Shown piece by piece: positions 26,485-37,618 of a stretch of 64,000 nt of DNA; positions within the stretch are counted from its first letter, which is position 1, and the number at the start of each line of letters is the position of its first letter. The stretch spans positions 1-64,000 of the forward strand of contig JBFWZQ010000009.1 of the NCBI GenBank assembly GCA_050185195.1, given 5' to 3'. A program made the position numbers and the translations under genes. This stretch comes from CADEFQ01 sp050185195. Lineage in GTDB: Bacteria > Pseudomonadota > Gammaproteobacteria > Steroidobacterales > Steroidobacteraceae. Under the pieces are notes generated by a model. It did not search any database, was not told the DNA's origin, and saw only the letters and a program-made list of their open reading frames with translations.

Positions 26485-28302
26485 TTACGCGGCGTCTCCC
26501 GTGCGCGCGGCGCGGCGCCGGTCGCTCTCCTTGAGGGCGCGCTTGCGCAGGCGGATCGACTGCGGCGTCACCTCGACGAGTTCGTCGTCGTCGATGAATT
26601 CGACGGCCGACTCGAGCGTCAGCTCGACCGGCGGCGTCAGCAGGATCGCGTCGTCCTTGCCCGCGGCGCGGATGTTCGTCAGCTGCTTGGTTTTCGCGGG
26701 GTTCACCACGAGGTCGTTCTCGCGGCTGTGGATGCCGATGATCATGCCCTCGTAGATCTTCTCGCCGGGCGTCACGAACATGCGGCCGCGCTCCTGCAGC
26801 TTCCACAGTGCATAGGCAACCGCGGTGCCCGCTTCGGCGGAGATGAGCACGCCGCTGCGGCGGGCCGGCACGTCTTCCTTCATGGGCGCGAAGTCGTCGA
26901 ACACGTGGCTCATGAGGCCCGTGCCGCGCGTCAGGCGCAGGAACTCGCCCTGGAAGCCGATCAGGCCGCGGGCGGGGATGCGGTAGTCGAGGCGCACGCG
27001 CCCGCGGCCGTCCGCGGCCATGTCCTGCAGCTCGCCGCGACGCGTGCCGAGCGCTTCCATCACGCCGCCCTGGTGGGCTTCGTCCACGTCGACGGTCAGC
27101 ACTTCATAGGGTTCATGGCGCACGCCGTCGATCTCGCGCACGACGACACGCGGGCGCGAGACCGCGAGTTCGTAGCCCTCGCGGCGCATGTTCTCGACGA
27201 GGATCGTGAGGTGCAGCTCGCCGCGCCCGGAGACCAGGAACACGTCGGTGTCCTCGGTGTCGGCGACGCGCAGCGCGACGTTCGTCAGCAGTTCCTTCAG
27301 CAGCCGGTCGCGGATCTGGCGGCTCGTGACGAACTTGCCTTCGGTGCCCGCGAGCGGCGAGTTGTTGACGCGGAAATTCATCGTGAGCGTCGGCTCGTCG
27401 ACCCGCAGCGCGGGCAGCGCCTCGGGCTGCTCGACGTCGGCGAGCGTGACGCCGATGCCGATTTCGTCGATGCCGTTGACGAGTACGATTTCGCCGGCGC
27501 CGGCCGATTCCATCGGCACGCGCTCGAGGCCGCGGAAACCGAAGACCTGGTTGACGCGCGCGCGCTTCGGCGCGCTGTCGCCCGCCAGCAGCAGGACGTC
27601 GTCGCCCGCGTGCAGCGTGCCGCGCTGGATGCGGCCGATGCCGATGCGGCCGACGAAGCTCGAGTAGTCGAGCGCGGAAATCTGCAGCTGCAGCGGGGCG
27701 GCGGGGTCGCCGCCCGGCGCGGGCACGTGCGAGAGGATCGTGTCGAACAGCGGGCGCATGTCCGTGCCCTGCGTCGCGAGGTCGAGCGACGCCCAGCCGT
27801 TCAGGCCCGAGGCGTACACGACGGGAAAGTCGAGCTGCTCGTCGGTGGCGCCCAGCTTGTCGAAGAGGTCGAAGGTCTGGTTGACGACCCAGTCCGGCCG
27901 CGCGGCCGGGCGGTCGACCTTGTTGACCACCACGATCGGCTTCAGGCCGAGCGCGAGCGCCTTGCGGGTCACGAAGCGCGTCTGCGGCATCGGGCCTTCG
28001 ACGGCGTCGACGAGCAGCAGCACGCCGTCGACCATCGACATGACGCGCTCGACCTCGCCGCCGAAGTCCGCGTGGCCGGGCGTGTCGACGATGTTGATGT
28101 GCGTGTCGCGATAATCGACCGCCGTGTTCTTGGCGAGGATCGTGATGCCGCGTTCACGCTCGATGTCGTTGGAATCCATCACGCGTTCGGCAACGTGCTG
28201 GTGCGCGGCGAAGGTGCCGGCCTGGTGCAGCAGCTTGTCGACGAGGGTGGTCTTGCCATGATCGACGTGGGCGATGATGGCGATGTTGCGTAGGGGGCGC
28301 AT
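26485..28302 (-). CDS. typA: Ribosome-associated translational GTPase BipA/TypA
   Basis: A 605-residue elongation-factor-like GTPase that binds the ribosome under stress or low temperature and assists 50S assembly. G1 is AHVDHGKT at residues 11-18, the switch I region carries ERERGITI, G3 is DTPGHADF, and G4 is NKVDRP. Domains II, III (EF-G like), V and the BipA C-terminal domain follow; length is normal. No good ribosome site precedes the ATG. The TATCCT hexamer upstream may be its promoter. Confidence 0.97.
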   Translation of the reverse strand: MRPLRNIAIIAHVDHGKTTLVDKLLHQAGTFAAHQHVAERVMDSNDIERERGITILAKNTAVDYRDTHINIVDTPGHADFGGEVERVMSMVDGVLLLVDAVEGPMPQTRFVTRKALALGLKPIVVVNKVDRPAARPDWVVNQTFDLFDKLGATDEQLDFPVVYASGLNGWASLDLATQGTDMRPLFDTILSHVPAPGGDPAAPLQLQISALDYSSFVGRIGIGRIQRGTLHAGDDVLLLAGDSAPKRARVNQVFGFRGLERVPMESAGAGEIVLVNGIDEIGIGVTLADVEQPEALPALRVDEPTLTMNFRVNNSPLAGTEGKFVTSRQIRDRLLKELLTNVALRVADTEDTDVFLVSGRGELHLTILVENMRREGYELAVSRPRVVVREIDGVRHEPYEVLTVDVDEAHQGGVMEALGTRRGELQDMAADGRGRVRLDYRIPARGLIGFQGEFLRLTRGTGLMSHVFDDFAPMKEDVPARRSGVLISAEAGTAVAYALWKLQERGRMFVTPGEKIYEGMIIGIHSRENDLVVNPAKTKQLTNIRAAGKDDAILLTPPVELTLESAVEFIDDDELVEVTPQSIRLRKRALKESDRRRAARTGDAA

Positions 28303-28314
28303 AAAAGGCCGCGG

Positions 28315-28323
28315 AGGATAGCA
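28315..28323 (-). promoter_or_regulatory. Putative extended -10 promoter of typA
   Basis: On the minus strand TGCTATCCT (TG-n-TATCCT) lies 12 bases before the typA ATG, giving a very short leader. It sits inside an imperfect palindrome (GGATA-TGC-TATCC with further pairing). No convincing -35 box is seen. Confidence 0.35.
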
Positions 28324-28371
28324 TATCCGCCGGGAATGACGGGCCGAATGTGTGTGCGGGGCGGGGCGGCG

Positions 28372-29727
28372 TCAGTAACGGTCGTCCAGCGCAAAGATGG
28401 GCTTGCGGTCGCGCCACTGCCCCCGGGTGAAGTCCGGGAAGTCCAGGGTCCGGTTCGCCTGGGCGATGGACTGCTCGGACAGGGGGGTGATGGCGCTCCA
28501 GGCCACCGCGTCGTAGATGTCGATCGGGGTCGGCTCGCCCCGGCGCAGGGATTCGATGAAGGCGTGGATGACGAAGAAGTCCATGCCGCCGTGCCCGGAA
28601 CCTTCGGCTTCGGACGCATGCTTCTTCCAGAGCGGATGGTCGTATTTCTCGAGCCACGGCTGTGCGCTTTCCCACCGGTCGTGCTGCCGGGCTTCGCCCT
28701 CGATATAAATGGAGTCGTTCACGTCCATCCACAGGCCGCGGGTCCCCTGCACCCGAAAACCGAGCGAGTACGGGCGTGGCAGCGACGTGTCGTGAGAGAG
28801 CAGGATGGTCTCGCCGTTGGCACAGGCGATCTGGGTCTGCACGATGTCGCCCAGGCTGAAACGCACGCGGTTGTTGGGATGCGCCGGCGCGAGCCTGCCG
28901 ACGTAGTCGTGCAGCCCGCGGGCCTTGCTGGCATAACTCGTGAGGCGCTCGAACCGGTTGCCGCGGTTGATGTTCGCCTGCATGGCGCAGGGGCCGATGC
29001 CATGGCTCGGGTAGAGGTCGCCGTTGCGCTGCACGGAATGAGGCGTGCGCCACTTCGCCTCCGACCAGCCTTTGTCGCCGAATTCCACGCCGCCGCCGTA
29101 GGCCTGGCCGGGAATGCCGGCGTTGAACTTCACCGGCCGCAGGTCGTGCTGGTAGCCGCCCTCGAGGTGCAGGATCTCGCCGAAGAGGCCCTGCCGCGCC
29201 ATGTTGAGCACGGCCATCACGTCGCGCCGGTAGCACACGTTCTCGAGCAGCATGTACGGGGTGCCGGTCTGCTGCTGCGCGAAGAGCACGTCCCAGTGAT
29301 CCTGCAGCGTGATCCCGGCGACGACCTCGCAGCCGACGGCGATGTGCGACCGCAGGGCCTCGATGGCCTGCGACGCGTGCAGTTCCCATGGCGTCACGAC
29401 AATCACCGCATCGAGGCCGGCCTGTGCGTACATGTCGCGCCAGGCCTCGGGAGAACCGGTGTACACCCGCGGCTTCGCCTTGCCGGCCTGCGCGGTCGCC
29501 TGCACGGCGCGCTCGATCATGAACGGGTCGATATCACAGATTGCACTGACGGCCACGTCGTCGCGTCGCAGCAGCTCGCGCAGGTGCACCTGGCCTCGCA
29601 TGCCGACCCCGAGGACGCCCACGTTCAGCGCGTCGTTCGGTGCCCATCGGCGCGCGCCGGCCAGGCTCGCGAACGGCAACGACACGCCACCGGCCACGCA
29701 GCCGAGGAGGAACTTGCGACGATTCAT
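28372..29727 (-). CDS. Tat-exported Gfo/Idh/MocA protein of the GH109 (alpha-N-acetylgalactosaminidase-like) type
   Basis: A 451-residue protein. The ATG at 29727 starts a Tat signal (MNRRKFLLGCVAGG), and the much longer open frame upstream only shadows sixA and sufT. A Rossmann domain begins at GVLGVGMRGQVHL, followed by AICDIDP and the segment ENVCYRRDVMAVLNMARQG. The second half has RNGDLYPSHGIGP, ETILLSHDTSLPRPYSLG and the C-terminal DFPDFTRGQW. I recognise these as features of GH109 glycosidases, which use tightly bound NAD to cleave alpha-GalNAc by a redox elimination route. Such genes are commonest in Bacteroidetes and related groups. No sugar-uptake or sulfatase genes accompany it here. 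Confidence 0.82.
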   Translation of the reverse strand: MNRRKFLLGCVAGGVSLPFASLAGARRWAPNDALNVGVLGVGMRGQVHLRELLRRDDVAVSAICDIDPFMIERAVQATAQAGKAKPRVYTGSPEAWRDMYAQAGLDAVIVVTPWELHASQAIEALRSHIAVGCEVVAGITLQDHWDVLFAQQQTGTPYMLLENVCYRRDVMAVLNMARQGLFGEILHLEGGYQHDLRPVKFNAGIPGQAYGGGVEFGDKGWSEAKWRTPHSVQRNGDLYPSHGIGPCAMQANINRGNRFERLTSYASKARGLHDYVGRLAPAHPNNRVRFSLGDIVQTQIACANGETILLSHDTSLPRPYSLGFRVQGTRGLWMDVNDSIYIEGEARQHDRWESAQPWLEKYDHPLWKKHASEAEGSGHGGMDFFVIHAFIESLRRGEPTPIDIYDAVAWSAITPLSEQSIAQANRTLDFPDFTRGQWRDRKPIFALDDRY

Positions 29728-29744
29728 TGCAGTACCCCGGGATT

Positions 29745-30263
29745 TCAGTGCCAGAGATCGAAGAACCGGCCCGGCGCGTCGTACTCCGCGCTGAGGACCC
29801 GGCCGAAATCGCGCCAGTCCGTGCCCTCGAACGCGAGTGTGCAACTCGCGCCGGTCGCGAAGGCCCCAGTGGCGGCATCCGGTGCGAGCCCATGCACGAA
29901 CTCGGACAACCCGGGATTGTGGCCGATCAGGAGCAGGTGCGGGACGCAGCCCCCCGTGGCGCGGATGACCACCGCCAGTTCGTCGGGCGGCGCGAGGTAG
30001 AGCGAATCGACCCGTCGCAGGAGATGGTCTGCAAGGCCGAATTCGCGCAGGAAGACGGCCGCGGTCTGTGCGGTGCGTGCGGCAGGGCTTGCCAGCACCA
30101 TCCCCGGCGGAGCCAGGTCCCGCGCACGCAGGCGCCGGGCCATGTCGGCCGCCTCGGCCAGTCCGCGGCGGGTCAGCGGGCGGTCGAAATCCGTGACCGC
30201 CGGTTCCTTCCACTCGGCCTGGCCGTGCCGCACGCAGGTCAGGCGCTTCATTGCGGCGGACAT
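29745..30263 (-). CDS. sixA: Histidine phosphatase family protein (SixA-like)
   Basis: A 172-residue phosphatase with the catalytic RHG at residues 12-14, the second-arginine region LTRRGLAEA, SPAARTAQTA and the late His of LIGHNPGLSE. SixA proteins dephosphorylate phospho-histidine, for example on the NPr of the nitrogen phosphotransferase system. The start can be ATG 30263 or 30251. It is the last gene of the leftward suf cluster, nine bases after the sufT stop, but a TAGAAT hexamer overlapping that stop may give it its own promoter. Confidence 0.86.
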   Translation of the reverse strand: MSAAMKRLTCVRHGQAEWKEPAVTDFDRPLTRRGLAEAADMARRLRARDLAPPGMVLASPAARTAQTAAVFLREFGLADHLLRRVDSLYLAPPDELAVVIRATGGCVPHLLLIGHNPGLSEFVHGLAPDAATGAFATGASCTLAFEGTDWRDFGRVLSAEYDAPGRFFDLWH

Positions 30264-30275
30264 GGGGGGATTCTA
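30264..30275 (-). promoter_or_regulatory. Putative -10 box placed six bases before the sixA ATG
   Basis: TAGAAT (30270-30275, minus strand) overlaps the sufT stop and is followed by CCCCCC and the ATG, so a transcript would start at or near the initiation codon. There is no Shine-Dalgarno and no clear -35 box. Similar spacing occurs before sufR, mlaA and the DUF1249 gene. Confidence 0.3.
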
Positions 30276-30824
30276 GAACATGCCGGTCTGCAGGCGCGCT
30301 GCCTCGGACATCATCGACTGGTTCCACGGTGGATCGAAGACGAGTTCGACGAGCGCGGCGCGGATCGTCGGGATGATCTCCACCTTTTCCTTGACGTCCT
30401 GCACCAGCACCTCGCCCATGCCGCAACCGGGCGCCGTCAGCGTCATCTTCACGTCCACGTCGTGCGTGCCGTCCTCGTTCGTCGTGACGTCGCAGGTGTA
30501 GACGAGCCCGAGGTCGACGATGTTGATGGGGATCTCCGGGTCGTAGCAGGTGGCCATCTGCTCCCAGATGAGCCGCTTCAGGTCGTCGAGCGTGGCATCA
30601 GGCGGCAGTTCGGGTGCCCTGACCACCTCCTGGCCGATCGCTTCCGCGTGTTCGCCCGCGAGCCGGAACAGGTTGCCGTCGATGTAGAGCGTGAAGCTGC
30701 CGCCGAGCGCCTGCGTGATGTAGCCGGCCTGGCCCGGCTTCAGGGTGACCTCGATGCCCGCGGGCACCATGATCGCCTTGACGTCGCGCTGCACGACGAA
30801 GGGCTGGTTCTGGTGGGTGCGCAT
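30273..30824 (-). CDS. sufT: Fe-S assembly protein SufT (DUF59/MIP18 family)
   Basis: A 183-residue protein with an N-terminal region of about 70 residues and a C-terminal DUF59 domain (DPEIPINIVDLGLVY, LTAPGCGMG with the conserved Cys, FDPPWNQSMMS). SufT helps mature iron-sulfur proteins under high demand in bacteria that use the SUF system. It lies three bases after the sufU stop in the same operon, which supports this role. Confidence 0.93.
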   Translation of the reverse strand: MRTHQNQPFVVQRDVKAIMVPAGIEVTLKPGQAGYITQALGGSFTLYIDGNLFRLAGEHAEAIGQEVVRAPELPPDATLDDLKRLIWEQMATCYDPEIPINIVDLGLVYTCDVTTNEDGTHDVDVKMTLTAPGCGMGEVLVQDVKEKVEIIPTIRAALVELVFDPPWNQSMMSEAARLQTGMF

Positions 30825-30827
30825 CGG

Positions 30828-31271
30828 CTACTCCGTCGTCACGGGCTTGCACTCGTGTGCGAGCGCGGCGTTGAGGGTATGCCAGCAGAGGCTGGCGCAC
30901 TTGACCCGCGCAGGGAAGTCGCGCACGCCGGCGAGCGCCGCGAGCTTGCCGAGCGACGCGGGAGGCTCCGCATTCGCGCCGGTGAGCGTCGCGTGCACGT
31001 CGTCGAACAGGCGGCCGATCTCGCCGCGATCCTTGCCCTTGACGGCTTCCGTCATCAGCGACGCGGAGGCCACCGAAATCGCACAGCCCTTGCCGTCGAA
31101 GTGCACGTCGCGAACGCGGCCGTCGTCGAGCCGAAGGTAGACGGTCAGCCGATCACCGCACAGCGGGTTGTGGCCGTCCGCACTCGCGTCGGCGGGCGCG
31201 AGCGGGCCGAAATTGCGCGGCCGCTTGTTGTGATCGAGGATCACGTCGCGATAGAGCTCTTTCAGGTCCAT
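30828..31271 (-). CDS. sufU: SufU-type scaffold / sulfur-transfer protein
   Basis: A 147-residue protein. Cys38, Asp40, Cys63 and Cys125 have the same spacing (2, 25 and 62) as the zinc ligands and sulfur-accepting Cys of Bacillus SufU, and the 18- to 21-residue insertion that separates SufU from IscU is present between the second and third Cys. It would accept sulfur from SufS. The ATG overlaps the sufS stop (ATGA), so translation is coupled. This operon has no sufE or sufA gene, so SufU probably takes the SufE role. Confidence 0.93.
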   Translation of the reverse strand: MDLKELYRDVILDHNKRPRNFGPLAPADASADGHNPLCGDRLTVYLRLDDGRVRDVHFDGKGCAISVASASLMTEAVKGKDRGEIGRLFDDVHATLTGANAEPPASLGKLAALAGVRDFPARVKCASLCWHTLNAALAHECKPVTTE

Positions 31272-32518
31272 CAGGCAAACACCTCGCGCGCCTTGTGCAG
31301 CGCCCCGACCAGCCGGTCGACGTCGGCTGCATCGTTGTAACAGGCGAACGAGGCGCGGGCGGTGGCGGGCACCCCGAAGAAATCCATCACCGGCATCGCG
31401 CAGTGATGCCCCGTGCGGATCGCGACGCCCTCGCTGTCGAGGATCGTGCCGAGATCGTGCGGGTGTATGCCTTCGATCGTGAACGAGAGTACTGCCGCCT
31501 TGTCCGTCGCCGTGCCGATCACGCGCAGGCCGGGCACTTCGAGCGCCGCCGCGGTGGCCTGCGCGAGCAGCTGCTGCTCGTGGGCGTGTACGGCGGCGGG
31601 CCCGAGGCCCTCGAGGTAGTCGATCGCCGCGGCGAGTCCCACGGCGCCCGAAATGTTCGGCGTGCCCGCCTCGAACTTCCACGGCAGGTCGTTGTAGGTG
31701 GTGCCCTCGAACGTCACGGTGAGGATCATGTCGCCGCCGCCTTGCCAGGGCGGCATCTCGCGCAGCAGCGATTCACGGCCGTACAGCACGCCGATCCCGG
31801 TCGGCCCGTAGAGCTTGTGGGCGGAGAAGGCATAGAAGTCGCAGTCGAGCGCCTGCATGTCGGCGCCACCGTGCGGCACGGCCTGCGCGCCGTCGAGCAG
31901 CACCGGGATGCCCCGCGCACGGGCGGCCTTCACGATCCGCGCGACCGGCAACACCGTGCCGAGCGCGTTCGACACATGCGCCACCGCGACGAGGCGGGTG
32001 CGCGGCGACAGCAGGGCCTCGAACGCCTCGAAGCGCAGTTCGCCGCGTTCGTCGATCGGCGCCACCCTGAGCGTGGCGCCGGTGGCGGCGCAGGCCATCT
32101 GCCACGGCACGATGTTGGCGTGGTGCTCGAGCCAGGTGACCAGGATCTCGTCGCCCGGCCCCAGTCGCGGGCGCGCCCAGGCATTGGCGACGAGGTTGAT
32201 CGCCTCGGTCGTGCCGCGGGTGAAGATGATTTCCTTGGTGGAGCGCGCATTCAGGAAACGACGGACGCGCTCCCGGGCGCCTTCGAAGGCCTCCGTGGCC
32301 GCCTGGCTGAGCGCGTGCACGCCACGATGCACGTTGGCATGGCTGTGCGTCTCGTAGTGGTCGATCGCGTCGATCACGGCGCGGGGGCGCTGCGCCGAGG
32401 CCGCGCTGTCGAGGTAGACGAGCGAACGCCCGTTCACCCGGCGCGCCAGGATCGGAAAATCCGCGCGCACGCGTGCGCTGTCGTAGGGGCTGTCGGCGCG
32501 GGCGAGCGCGGTCGCCAT
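31271..32518 (-). CDS. sufS: Cysteine desulfurase SufS
   Basis: A 415-residue PLP enzyme that removes sulfur from cysteine for Fe-S cluster assembly. The PLP lysine is in FSAHKLYGPTG, cofactor contacts in EHHANIVPW and LDGAQAVPHG, and the persulfide-forming Cys in RTGHHCAMP. The ATG at 32518 overlaps the sufD stop in TAATG. Its type II (SufS) loop is the one normally paired with SufE or SufU, matching the SufU gene downstream. Confidence 0.96.
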   Translation of the reverse strand: MATALARADSPYDSARVRADFPILARRVNGRSLVYLDSAASAQRPRAVIDAIDHYETHSHANVHRGVHALSQAATEAFEGARERVRRFLNARSTKEIIFTRGTTEAINLVANAWARPRLGPGDEILVTWLEHHANIVPWQMACAATGATLRVAPIDERGELRFEAFEALLSPRTRLVAVAHVSNALGTVLPVARIVKAARARGIPVLLDGAQAVPHGGADMQALDCDFYAFSAHKLYGPTGIGVLYGRESLLREMPPWQGGGDMILTVTFEGTTYNDLPWKFEAGTPNISGAVGLAAAIDYLEGLGPAAVHAHEQQLLAQATAAALEVPGLRVIGTATDKAAVLSFTIEGIHPHDLGTILDSEGVAIRTGHHCAMPVMDFFGVPATARASFACYNDAADVDRLVGALHKAREVFA

Positions 32519-33809
32519 TACACGAGCTCCTGCGCCACGGCGGCATCCTCGCCGGTGAAGCGCTGCGCGAACGCGCGTTCGACCTGCGCGCGCAGCGCCG
32601 GCAGTTCGATGCGTGCCACGAGTTCGGTGAGGAACGCCCACTTGAGGAGGCTCCTTGCGGTGCGCGGCTCGATGCCGCGCGAGAGCAGGTAGAACAGCAT
32701 CTGCTCGTCGAGCTTGCCGGCGGTGGCGCCGTGGCTTGCCTTCACGTCGTCGGTGTAGATCTCGAGTTGCGGGCGCACGTCGGCTTCGGCGCCGGGCCCG
32801 GCTAGGAGGCTTTTGAGCGACTGGCGCGATGCGGCGCGCGTGGCACCGGGGCGCATCAGGATGTGGCCGTTGAAGGCGACGCGGGAGCGTCCCGCGGCGA
32901 TGCCGCGGAAGTCCTCGGCCGTTTCGGTGTCCGGTGCGTCGTGCTCCACGACCGCATAGGTGTCGTTCACTTGCGCGCCGTCGAGGGCGACCGAACTCGC
33001 GTAGGCGATGCACGCGCCCCGCCCGGCGAGGCGGGCATGCAGCGTGGTGCGCGCAGCCTGGGCGCCGAGCGCGACCGTATCGAGCCCGTAGGCAGCGTCC
33101 GCGCCGATGGCGACGCGCAGCGTTTCAAAATGGGTGGCACCCGCGCCGAGTTGCTGCACGCGCGTGTGGCGCAGTTGCGCGCCGGCACCAAGCCGCAGGT
33201 CGACGGCCGCATGGGTGAATGTCGCCCCGTCGGCGAGTCCGAGGTGACGCTCGACGAGGCGAAGGCGGGAGTGGGCGCCGGCCTCGATCGTCAGGGCGGG
33301 ATAGGAGGCCGCATCCTCGCCGGGCTGGGTCGCGACGAACAGGACCTCGATGTCGCGCGCTGCATCGGCGGCGGCGGAGATCGTCGTGGCGTGGGGTGCA
33401 AAGGCCACGGCGAGGGCGCCGAGGCGCGCGTCGGGCGCGTGCTGGCCGAAATCGGCGGCGAGCGTCGCCTGCGTGTCGATCCCGACGCCGGAAGCTTCGC
33501 CCGGACTCGTCGACAGCGTAGCGGCAATAAGGCCGTCGACGAACACGAGGCGGTCGAATCCCGCGAGCGGTTCAGGCAGCACGCTGCGTGCGCGATCGAT
33601 CGCCGCGGAATCCAGCGCGAGGCGCGGCGTGAATCCGAGGCTGTCGAGCGATTTGAGGCCGGCATAGCGCCAGTTCTCGTCGCGGGGGCCCGGCAGGCCG
33701 TCATTCGCCACCAGCGCGAGCGCGGCGGCGCGTTGCTCGCGCCGCGCATCGGCGGCGGGCAGGGCAGCCGCCACCCCCGCATGATCGGCAACGAGGCGGG
33801 CGAGGGCGC

Positions 33810-33813
<4 letters not shown>
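32518..33813 (-). CDS. sufD: SUF scaffold subunit SufD
   Basis: A 431-residue beta-helix protein that joins SufB and the SufC ATPase in the SufBC2D scaffold. The C-terminal core motifs HGATAGKLDEQMLFYLLSRG and ARSLLKWAFL are characteristic. The N-terminal segment is more variable, as is usual. Start codon overlaps the sufC stop by four bases and its stop overlaps sufS. Confidence 0.94.
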
Positions 33814-34562
<749 letters not shown>

Positions 34563-34564
34563 GC

Positions 34565-36006
<1,442 letters not shown>

Positions 36007-36010
<4 letters not shown>

Positions 36011-36483
36011 GACGCCCCCCGCGTGCGCGTCGCGAGGAACTTCACTTCCTGCTCGAGGATGGGCAGGCGCGAAGGCTCGCTCTCGAGCCCTGCGAGCTGC
36101 GCGAGCGAGACATCCTGCAGCGAACGGCGGATCGCGCCGTTCACGCTCTGCCACGCACGCGATACGCGGCAATGGCCCTCGATGTCGCACTGGCCTTCGC
36201 CGGACGAACACTCCGTGAGCGCGAGCGGCCCTTCCAGGGCGTCGAGGATCGCAGCTGCGCTGATGCCGTCGGGTTCCTTCGCGAGCTGGTAGCCCCCATG
36301 CAGGCCGCGCGTCGAGGCGACGAGCCCTGCGCGGTGCAGTTGTTTCAGCAGCTTGCTGACGGTGGGCGCCGCGATGCGGGTGCGCGCGGCGAGCGAAGCG
36401 GCCGTCATCTGCGGCACGGGCGAGCGCGCCAGCGCCGCGAGGATGACGGTGGCGTAGTCGGTCAGTCGGCTGATGCGCAGCAT
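36007..36483 (-). CDS. Rrf2-family SUF-system regulator (SufR/IscR-like)
   Basis: A 158-residue winged-helix regulator: recognition helix in APTVSKLLKQLHRAG, wing STRGLHGGYQLAK, then Cys92, Cys99 and Cys105 near the positions of the [2Fe-2S] cysteines of IscR. It would sense cluster status and control its own operon. It is the first gene of sufR-B-C-D-S-U-T. A perfect palindrome matching the IscR type-1 core lies across its -10 box, four bases before the ATG, so autoregulation is likely. No Shine-Dalgarno is present; see the promoter entry. Confidence 0.93.
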
Positions 36484-36486
36484 AGG

Positions 36487-36521
36487 GGACTATTTTAGTC
36501 CTCTTTAGGCAGCCCTGCCAA
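36487..36521 (-). promoter_or_regulatory. sufR promoter with IscR type-1-like operator
   Basis: On the minus strand TTGGCA (36521-36516), an 18-base spacer and TAAAAT (36497-36492) form a good sigma-70 promoter. The -10 box lies inside the perfect palindrome GGACTA-TTT-TAGTCC (36487-36501; the minus strand core is GACTAAAATAGTC), which matches the published IscR type-1 consensus core GACT-RWWWY-AGTC. The -10 box ends eight bases before the ATG, so the transcript should be leaderless or nearly so. Repressor binding here would block RNA polymerase directly. Confidence 0.7.
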
Positions 36522-36533
36522 ATTTCCTTCCGT

Positions 36534-36539
36534 TATAAT
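36534..36539 (+). promoter_or_regulatory. -10 box of the fba promoter
   Basis: A perfect TATAAT lies 35 bases before the fba ATG, between it and the divergent sufR promoter. No strong -35 box is present at the usual spacing. Confidence 0.5.
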
Positions 36540-36574
36540 TGCGGGCTGACATTCAAACGAATGAGGGACAGGCG

Positions 36575-37597
36575 ATGGACAAGGCAGGACTCGAGCGCGT
36601 CGCGCGCGCCATGGTGGCCAGGGACAAGGGCATTCTCGCCGCTGACGAGAGCTCGGGCACCATCAAGAAGCGTTTCGACGCGATCCAGCTCGAATCCACC
36701 GAGGAGCATCGCCGCGGCTATCGCGAGATGCTGTTCACCACCCCGGGCATCGGCCAGTGGATCAGTGGCGTCATTTTCTACGACGAGACGCTGCGCCAGA
36801 AGACCCGCGACGGCGTGCCGTTCGCCGCCTGGCTCGAAAAGCAGGGCGTGCTGCCCGGCATCAAGGTGGACCTCGGCGCGAAGGCGCTCGCGGGTTTCCC
36901 GGGCGAGACGATCACGGAGGGCCTCGATGGCCTGCGCGAGCGCCTCGCGGAGTACTACCAGCTCGGGGCGCGGTTTGCGAAATGGCGCGCGGTGATCGAC
37001 ATCGCCGAGGGCATCCCGTCGCGGTTCGGCATCGAGGCGAATGCCCACGCGCTCGCGCGCTACGCGGCGCTGTGCCAGGAACAACAGATCGTCCCGATTG
37101 TCGAACCGGAAGTGTTGATGGACGGGGGCCACTCGATCGAACGCTGCGAAGAAGTCACGAATGCGGTGCTCGCCGAAGTGTTCAGCCAGCTCGCGCTCCA
37201 TCGCATCCACCTCGAAGGCATGGTGCTGAAGCCCAATATGGTGATTTCCGGCAAGAAGGCGGCCAAGCGCGCGAGCCCCGAGCAGGTGGCGGAAGCCACG
37301 GTGCGCACGCTCAGGCGCCACGTGCCCTCGGCCGTGCCGGGCATCGCGTTCCTCTCGGGCGGGCAGAGCTCGCCCGAGGCGACCCTGCACCTGTCGCTGA
37401 TGAACAAGCTCGGCCCGCTGCCGTGGAACCTCACGTTCAGCTACGGTCGCGCGCTGCAGGACACCGCGCTCAAGGCCTGGGGCGGCAAGCCGTCGGCCTA
37501 CGGCGCCGGCCAGAAGGAATTCGCCAAGCGCGCACGCCTGAACAGCCTCGCCACCACCGGCCGATACGCCGCGACCCAAGAGGCCGACGCCGCCTAG
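36575..37597 (+). CDS. Class I fructose-bisphosphate aldolase
   Basis: A 340-residue Schiff-base aldolase of glycolysis and gluconeogenesis that splits fructose-1,6-bisphosphate. Family features are ILAADESSGTIKKRF near the N-terminus, KWRAVI, PIVEPEVLMDG, the Schiff-base Lys in EGMVLKPNMV, FLSGGQS and FSYGRALQ. The ATG at 36575 is chosen because GAGGG lies about ten bases upstream and the family N-terminus starts there; the frame extends 12 codons further. Divergent from the suf operon. Confidence 0.96.
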   Translation: MDKAGLERVARAMVARDKGILAADESSGTIKKRFDAIQLESTEEHRRGYREMLFTTPGIGQWISGVIFYDETLRQKTRDGVPFAAWLEKQGVLPGIKVDLGAKALAGFPGETITEGLDGLRERLAEYYQLGARFAKWRAVIDIAEGIPSRFGIEANAHALARYAALCQEQQIVPIVEPEVLMDGGHSIERCEEVTNAVLAEVFSQLALHRIHLEGMVLKPNMVISGKKAAKRASPEQVAEATVRTLRRHVPSAVPGIAFLSGGQSSPEATLHLSLMNKLGPLPWNLTFSYGRALQDTALKAWGGKPSAYGAGQKEFAKRARLNSLATTGRYAATQEADAA

Positions 37598-37618
37598 CGG
37601 CTGCGGGGTTGCGATCGC

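Noticed and set aside
28372..30426. A 684-codon frame that would extend the GH109-like gene upstream
   Set aside because: The extra part lies antisense or out of frame across sixA and sufT and has no homologous look. The Tat signal at 29727 is the natural start.
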